Shown: piece after piece, positions 59,857 to 64,000 of the stretch
How the letters are laid out: every line of letters begins with the position of its first letter
How positions within the stretch are numbered: position 1 is the first letter of the stretch
NCBI GenBank assembly: GCA_964506075.1
Contig: CAZDKO010000002.1
Location: 1-64,000, forward strand
DNA length: 64,000 nucleotides
Direction of reading: 5' to 3'
Origin: CAZDKO01 sp964506075 [NCBI: uncultured bacterium]
Lineage (GTDB): Bacteria > CAZDME01 > JAYEMH01
Position numbers and translations under genes: made by a program
Notes under the pieces: model-generated
Told to the model about the DNA's origin: nothing
Database searches by the model: none
The model's input: only the letters and a program-made list of their open reading frames with translations

Positions 59857-60816
59857 ATGCCAGAAATACCGGAAAAAGAAATTAAACCGACTATACGCCG
59901 GCCCAAACCCGGAGAGCTTAGACGCCGGAGAATAATTTCTGAACATATACTTTCTCCTGAAGAAATTATGCGAGCCAGATTAAAGCGCTGGACACTTTCA
60001 CTTATTAACACCTGGAGCCTTGCCTTAGAGCCCTACGCTATTGATATTTGTCCGGGAGGTCCTGTTTTAATCTCTGGAGTTGGTAAGGAAATTATGGTTT
60101 ATTCTTCAGATGGGACCTATCAAACGACGTGGCCAGCAGTACCCGGAGATATATCCGAAGGAATACGGGGGTTGACCGTTGATAATAGAACAACTAATGG
60201 TTCCATCTATGTAGCTATGTATGGGAGGGGGTATGTGCATGTTTTAAGCCGGAATGGAGTAGTTCAGAATAGTTGGCTGGGAACTACCAATGGACAAACT
60301 CAGATTGGACCTCACGGATTTATTATTCTTCCTGACGGTAATCTTATTATTGCTGATGACCGTAATCATTGCCTCCATGTTTTTAAACCGGACGGCACTT
60401 ACATTAGAACAATTGGCTCTCAAGGGGGAGGCGAGGGGCAGTTCAGCAATCCGCGACAATTGGCTTACGATGAGCGAAATGATGAAATCTACGTGATGGA
60501 CCGGAACAATCATCGCGTTCAGGTCATTCATATTACTGGCAGTTACCGGCGCGGCTGGGGGAGTGAAGGTTCTGCTGCCGGTCAATTTAATCAGTCTCAC
60601 GGTATCGCTCTGGATAAAAATAAAAATGTTATTTACGTTGGTGATACATATAACAACCGTATCCAGGTTTTCACTACGACCGGGACTTTTCTCTGCGAGT
60701 GGAAAGACCCCGGTTTTAAGGAGCCCCGATATATGGCCATTGACAGCGCCGGCCAATTATACGTCACCTATTACCGTAATAAAAAAGTAGGGATTTTTCA
60801 ATTATCAGAGGAATAA
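59857..60816 (+). CDS. NHL-repeat beta-propeller protein
   Basis: 319 residues from ATG 59857, with AAGGAGA 10 bases upstream; an in-frame TTG at 59836 is less likely. A basic N-terminal segment (about 40 residues, no signal peptide) is followed by NHL repeats: ILPDGNLIIADDRNHCLHVF, TYIRTIGSQGGGEGQFSNPR, IYVMDRNNHRVQVIHITG, GWGSEGSAAGQFNQSHGIAL and IYVGDTYNNRIQVFTTTG. The propeller is complete or nearly so (about six blades). Such proteins bind ligands or RNA; the role here is unknown. Confidence 0.85.
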   Translation: MPEIPEKEIKPTIRRPKPGELRRRRIISEHILSPEEIMRARLKRWTLSLINTWSLALEPYAIDICPGGPVLISGVGKEIMVYSSDGTYQTTWPAVPGDISEGIRGLTVDNRTTNGSIYVAMYGRGYVHVLSRNGVVQNSWLGTTNGQTQIGPHGFIILPDGNLIIADDRNHCLHVFKPDGTYIRTIGSQGGGEGQFSNPRQLAYDERNDEIYVMDRNNHRVQVIHITGSYRRGWGSEGSAAGQFNQSHGIALDKNKNVIYVGDTYNNRIQVFTTTGTFLCEWKDPGFKEPRYMAIDSAGQLYVTYYRNKKVGIFQLSEE

Positions 60817-60869
60817 AAACAGCGATTGAAACATTGCCTTATTTCATAGATAAAAAAATTAAAAAAGTA

Positions 60870-60878
60870 TGATATAAT
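60870..60878 (+). promoter_or_regulatory. Extended -10 promoter giving a near-leaderless transcript
   Basis: TGATATAAT: TG one base ahead of TATAAT (60873-60878). A start 7 bases after falls on ATG 60885, so the first small gene would have no leader. Confidence 0.5.
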
Positions 60879-60884
60879 ATTATT

Positions 60885-61073
60885 ATGCAACTAAAAAAAT
60901 CTATTACTAAACTTAAAAAGATTAACAAAGAAGAAGATTTCTTTGCGAATGCTTCTCCGGGAGAACTTGTTTCTTTTATGTGGGAACTTACGGAGGAAAT
61001 CTGGTCGCTCAGAGGAGTTAATTATGCTGAACGAAGATTACAAAGAAATGTTACAAATCTTATTGAACAATGA
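60885..61073 (+). CDS. Antitoxin-like small protein paired with the nucleotidyltransferase
   Basis: 62 residues. The central SPGELVSFMWELTEEIWSLRG followed by ERRLQRNVTNLI resembles the small partners encoded in front of DUF6036/MNT-type nucleotidyltransferases (MWxLTxxxW and SRLQRxVxxxI). It overlaps the next gene by 50 bases in another frame, so the two are tightly coupled. An antitoxin role is inferred from this pairing only. Confidence 0.6.
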   Translation: MQLKKSITKLKKINKEEDFFANASPGELVSFMWELTEEIWSLRGVNYAERRLQRNVTNLIEQ

Positions 61074-61470
61074 GGTAAAATTTCTCGTTGTCGGGGCTTA
61101 TGCTATGGGGGCTTACGGTTATCCGCGGGCAACCGGTGATTTTGACATATGGGTAGAGGCATCTCCGGATAATTCCCAAAAAATATATAACTCTCTTTTT
61201 GAATTTGGCGCACCTCTTTCCGATATCACTAAAGATACCTTTACTAAAAGGGGAGTTATTTTTCAAATCGGGGTCGCCCCCCGGCGTATTGATATTATCA
61301 CGCATATTGACGGCGTCAATTTCCAGGATGCTTATAAAACAAGAGAAAATATAGAAATTGAAAACCTGTCCATACCATTCATATCAAAAGAAAACCTCAT
61401 CAAAAATAAAGTCTCCACCGGCAGAGAAAAAGATAAATTAGACGCTGATTATTTAAAAGATAATAAATAA
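61024..61470 (+). CDS. DUF6036/MNT-like nucleotidyltransferase
   Basis: 148 residues from ATG 61024, with AGAGGAG upstream, rather than from an earlier ATG in the same frame that lies within the antitoxin-like gene. LNNEVKFLVVGAYAMGAYGYPRATGDFDIWVEASPDN is a nucleotidyltransferase core with the GAYA...TGDFDIWV metal-binding acids (Asp in DFD), and PRRIDIITHIDGV the third acidic residue. ENLIKNKVSTGREKDKLDADYL ends it, the usual KxxxGRxKDxxD tail. Such enzymes can modify tRNA or proteins as toxins. See the partner gene. Confidence 0.8.
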   Translation: MLNEDYKEMLQILLNNEVKFLVVGAYAMGAYGYPRATGDFDIWVEASPDNSQKIYNSLFEFGAPLSDITKDTFTKRGVIFQIGVAPRRIDIITHIDGVNFQDAYKTRENIEIENLSIPFISKENLIKNKVSTGREKDKLDADYLKDNK

Positions 61471-61526
61471 AAATACCAGTTTTTTTGCAAAGCAAACCGT
61501 GTTTAAAGCACAGAGAGTAATAAAGT

Positions 61527-62606
61527 TCAGTTCAGTTTTCTATGTAAAGCGATGTTTGAAATATAGAGTCTTCTGAATTTAATGTCTTGCTCTTTTATTT
61601 TATACGAGTGCCAATCAGCAGAGGTAAAAATATCTTTAGGTTCATTTTTATTTTTACCCTGGACATCTTTTTCCCTGAATGAGCGAAGCGGCCATTCTTT
61701 AATTCCTTTACCTATTCCTCCGCTTGATGCATGCATAAACACGATTTTTACTACCCCTCCGTCTTTGTAGTGGACCTCTTTAACTATCCCGACGTGCAAT
61801 CGGTTTTTACCTCCGCCTTCTCCTTTTACAAAGATAATGCTTCCGGGAAATACCATATTAACAAGTTCCCCGGCGAACCCTTTTTTAGCCTCCATCAGCC
61901 CTTTTTCATCATTATTTTCTTTAGCTTTCTCACCTTTAGCTTTCCAGGTATAGAGCTTTTCGTTCATTTCCGAATCTGTCCGGATATTCCGGCAGTAATC
62001 AAAAAATGGTTTAACGCCGACAACCTTATTGTCTCCCGCTAATTTCTTCAGGTCAATCCCGAAAGCATCACGGAGCATTTTATCCCTGACAAAACCGTCA
62101 CACATCCCAACCTTTTCATAAAAGTCTTTCATCGGACGAAGCCCGTAGTATTCCTCATATTCGCTAAAGGAGGTTATTTCTTTTCCTGTTTTAGTTTTTA
62201 AGGGCTTTGATTTTAAAATCTTATCAATATCAGACTTTATTTTTTCTATTTCCTTTTCTTTTTTTTGTCTTTCCGCTTCCGTTAAAGGTTTTTTCTTGTC
62301 ACTCAATTCTTTTTCCAGTTTTGCAATTTGTTCTCTCTTTTCGGCAGCAGGTTTTATCTCGGCTTTATGTAAATCAGAGTCTTTATAGTATTGGTTTGAC
62401 TTGTCAAAAAATTGGCAGTATTTTTTATATACCTCATTATATATATCGTTTACCGGTTTTTGCGCTATTTCAAAGAGCCTTTTTAAGGCCGGTTTATACG
62501 GGTCGAATATTTTACATATGACCTTTTTACTCATCTCATTGAAATATTTATGTACCGGTCCCCATCCGCACGGACACCACGGGTCATGATTGTAAGCGTT
62601 ACACAT
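61527..62606 (-). CDS. CHAP/NlpC-like domain protein with a Cys-rich head
   Basis: 359 residues on the minus strand with AAAGGAGA before the ATG. The N-terminus CNAYNHDPWCPCGWGPVHKY is a cysteine motif of the CNAxNHPPxCxCGxGG type, seen at the start of many uncharacterised bacterial proteins. A long charged helical region (about 70-150, EKREQIAKLEKELSDKK) follows. The C-terminal half has GMCDGFVRD (a possible nucleophile Cys), GSIIFVKGE and LHVGIVKEV (His), and FMHASSGGIG, which resemble CHAP or NlpC/P60 peptidases. No signal peptide, so it may be an effector or toxin. It converges with the nucleotidyltransferase gene. Confidence 0.6.
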   Translation of the reverse strand: MCNAYNHDPWCPCGWGPVHKYFNEMSKKVICKIFDPYKPALKRLFEIAQKPVNDIYNEVYKKYCQFFDKSNQYYKDSDLHKAEIKPAAEKREQIAKLEKELSDKKKPLTEAERQKKEKEIEKIKSDIDKILKSKPLKTKTGKEITSFSEYEEYYGLRPMKDFYEKVGMCDGFVRDKMLRDAFGIDLKKLAGDNKVVGVKPFFDYCRNIRTDSEMNEKLYTWKAKGEKAKENNDEKGLMEAKKGFAGELVNMVFPGSIIFVKGEGGGKNRLHVGIVKEVHYKDGGVVKIVFMHASSGGIGKGIKEWPLRSFREKDVQGKNKNEPKDIFTSADWHSYKIKEQDIKFRRLYISNIALHRKLN

Positions 62607-62845
62607 AAGCTCTCCTTTCTGAATTTCATAATTGGCAACTCTTTATTTAACCCCTTATCCACCAAGAGCAGCCTGACGTCTGTGTATATTTACCATTATT
62701 ATACCGCCAAATTGGAAGGATAAATACAATCATTTATGTTTTTTTATCATTATACGCCCTCCTAATTTATCCTCTTCTCCCGTAATAACACGCTTGCAAA
62801 TGGCTCATATCGGTGTTAAAATTGAGCATAAAACGGGAGGGGATG

Positions 62846-63106
62846 ATGGGAAAAATCGCCTTTATAGCGGCTATTATATTACCCTTATGGAATATACCGC
62901 TTATCATTAGAATTATCAAAAGAAAATCCTCTAAAGATATTAGTCTATATTGGGTCTGGGGGGTGTGGATTTGTTTTTTACTTATGGCTCCGGATGGTTT
63001 TCGTTCTTCCGACCCGGTCTGGCGGGCGTTTAACATTATGAATCTTATCCTTTTCAGCGCCGTGGCCATTGTGGTTTTAGCTTACCGAAAAATAGAGAAG
63101 AAATAG
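62846..63106 (+). CDS. PQ-loop/SemiSWEET-like small membrane protein
   Basis: 86 residues from ATG 62846; GGGAGGGG lies directly upstream. Three hydrophobic helices: IAFIAAIILPLWNIPLIIRII, YWVWGVWICFLLMA and IMNLILFSAVAIVVLAY. The first helix with WNIPLIIRIIKRKSSKDISLYW carries a PQ-loop-like repeat. Bacterial SemiSWEETs have one such repeat and work as dimers in sugar transport, but the proline-glutamine itself is not exact, so function is uncertain. Confidence 0.65.
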   Translation: MGKIAFIAAIILPLWNIPLIIRIIKRKSSKDISLYWVWGVWICFLLMAPDGFRSSDPVWRAFNIMNLILFSAVAIVVLAYRKIEKK

Positions 63107-63123
63107 GGGAGGTGAAGATTACT

Positions 63124-63660
63124 TTGGAATTATATAAGGAGATAAATATTTTTACGAAAGAACTCTTTCACTACGGAGTGCGGATATTAATTTGCGGGGG
63201 AGGAGTCAGTTTTCACCCCGGTGAGGCGCTTAGCGTTTTAAGTATGAAATATAAAAAAGATAAACTTTTACAGCTTTCAAAACAAGTCGCTTTTGAAACC
63301 TTTTTAAAATGCCCGGAAGGCACCGTAGAAGTGGCCAGGGGTATTATTTATCATTTAGCCGATAAAGAATTGTTAGATGAATTAATCGCCCTGCGCCAGC
63401 AGAGACTTAAAGAAATGCCTCCGGCTAATTATAAAGAGGACACTCAGGGTATAGAGGAATTAATTGATGAAATTTGCAGCCGCTTAGAAATTCCCTATCC
63501 TGAAGGTGTTGAAACTTCAGACCCGTTAGTTAAGTGTAGAGACGAAATTCAGGGTATGGAAGAATTGATTGCCGGAATCTGCAACCGCTTAAAAATTCCC
63601 TGTCCTGAAGGCATTGAACCCTTAGACTCGCAAATGGAAGCCTATTTATTCTGGGGATAA
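63124..63660 (+). CDS. Hypothetical protein with a C-terminal tandem duplication
   Basis: 178 residues from TTG 63124, which lies about 7 bases after GGGAGGTG; a GTG at 63112 would sit inside the ribosome site. It is mostly helical and soluble, starting LELYKEINIFTKELFHYGVR and CGGGVSFHPGEALSVLS. At the C-terminus two 40-residue repeats follow each other: QGIEELIDEICSRLEIPYPEGVE and QGMEELIAGICNRLKIPCPEGIE. It has no family I recognise. metH follows 10 bases on. Confidence 0.6.
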   Translation: MELYKEINIFTKELFHYGVRILICGGGVSFHPGEALSVLSMKYKKDKLLQLSKQVAFETFLKCPEGTVEVARGIIYHLADKELLDELIALRQQRLKEMPPANYKEDTQGIEELIDEICSRLEIPYPEGVETSDPLVKCRDEIQGMEELIAGICNRLKIPCPEGIEPLDSQMEAYLFWG

Positions 63661-63670
63661 GCAGAACATA

Positions 63671-64000
63671 ATGGAAATTAAAAAAAATATTTACAAAGAA
63701 TTAGAGTCAAGAATATTGGTGATTGCCGGTCCGATGGGAACCAGCATTCAAAAACGTCATTTGAATGAAGAGGATTTCCGGGGAGAAATGTTTAAAAATC
63801 ATCCGTCACCGCTTAACGGCAATAACGACCTGCTTACCCTCACCAGGCCCGAAATAGTCAGGGAAATTCACCGGGATTTTCTGGAAGCCGGCGCCGATAT
63901 TATTGAAACCAATACCTTTAACGCCAATAAGATATCACAGTCGGATTATCACCTGGAGGAAAAAGTTTATGAATTGAATTATAAATCCGCCCGGCTTTTA
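63671..64000 (+). CDS. metH: Methionine synthase, N-terminal part (cut by window edge)
   Basis: Partial: 110 residues shown. RILVIAGPMGTSIQKRHLNEEDF, NGNNDLLTLTRPEIVREIHRDFLEAGADIIETNTFNAN is the homocysteine-binding domain start of cobalamin-dependent methionine synthase, including the GPMGT and ETNTF motifs. The zinc cysteines and the B12 domains lie beyond the window. ATG 63671 follows the previous stop by 10 bases. Confidence 0.9.
   Translation, partial: MEIKKNIYKELESRILVIAGPMGTSIQKRHLNEEDFRGEMFKNHPSPLNGNNDLLTLTRPEIVREIHRDFLEAGADIIETNTFNANKISQSDYHLEEKVYELNYKSARLL

Overview
The window reads as one stretch of a bacterial chromosome of moderate-to-low GC from a Gram-negative-type, uncultured-looking lineage. 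Sedoheptulose-7-phosphate isomerase, heptose nucleotidyltransferase and a LpxL-like acyltransferase point to an LPS-type outer membrane. Asp23/AmaP next to efp-accB-accC, an AmmeMemoRadiSam B protein and many families of short-word intergenic repeats fit a candidate phylum such as Omnitrophota, but I cannot place it with confidence from sequence alone. Standard genetic code.

Layout. 0.1-7.2 kb: flavin-reductase-like protein, alpha/beta hydrolase, PEPCK/HPr-kinase-like P-loop protein, STAS-like protein, MBL-fold RNase and PIG-L deacetylase. 7.2-8.6 kb: repeats, tRNA-Leu, smpB and its partner tmRNA. 8.6-22.9 kb: a long housekeeping run (amidase, GerMN, murI, queD-C-E, rplU-rpmA-obgE-proB-proA-nadD-rsfS-argS, a dihydrolipoamide-dehydrogenase-like gene with a lysine-less lipoyl-like protein, aminotransferase). 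22.9-31.2 kb: envelope glycosyl/acyl transferases, pcm, tRNA-Pro, acylphosphatase, phosphoesterase, xerD-like recombinase, DHH-CCA fusion. 31.3-39.2 kb: a pseudopilin fused to a HEXXH domain, lipoprotein, paired M16 peptidases, MEMO-like protein, patatin, flippase-like protein and Trm112. 39.5-48.4 kb: aroQ, peptidase, efp, accB, accC, asp23, amaP, gmhA, rfaE2, thiE, thiC, PfkB kinase.

From 48.4 kb the window becomes accessory: tRNA-Gly and tRNA-Ser set in word repeats, an IVP-type four-helix-bundle protein, a methyltransferase and a SnoaL-like protein. Then 50.7-58.3 kb is a distinct island: a tight four-gene operon (ParB-like, SNF2 helicase, DUF3883 nuclease-like, SPPY-type DNA methyltransferase) that looks like a restriction/defence system, followed by a three-gene module of unknown function (two-TM protein with a GAF-like domain, a 140-aa protein, and a 121-aa protein made of five YDY repeats). 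The island is bracketed by two nested pairs of inverted repeats, and the three-gene module by a direct repeat. After it come a Pif1-like helicase, a small lipoprotein, an NHL beta-propeller, a toxin-antitoxin-like nucleotidyltransferase pair, a CHAP/NlpC-like protein, a PQ-loop protein, a hypothetical protein and the start of a methionine-synthase gene cut by the window edge.

The likeliest undescribed systems are the 51-56 kb methylase-guarded helicase/nuclease operon and the adjacent 56.3-58.0 kb membrane GAF/YDY-repeat module. Other oddities are a pseudopilin-metalloprotease fusion, a thiE gene with no standard start codon, an apparently leaderless smpB, and a 97-bp perfect inverted repeat pair 8.5 kb apart.
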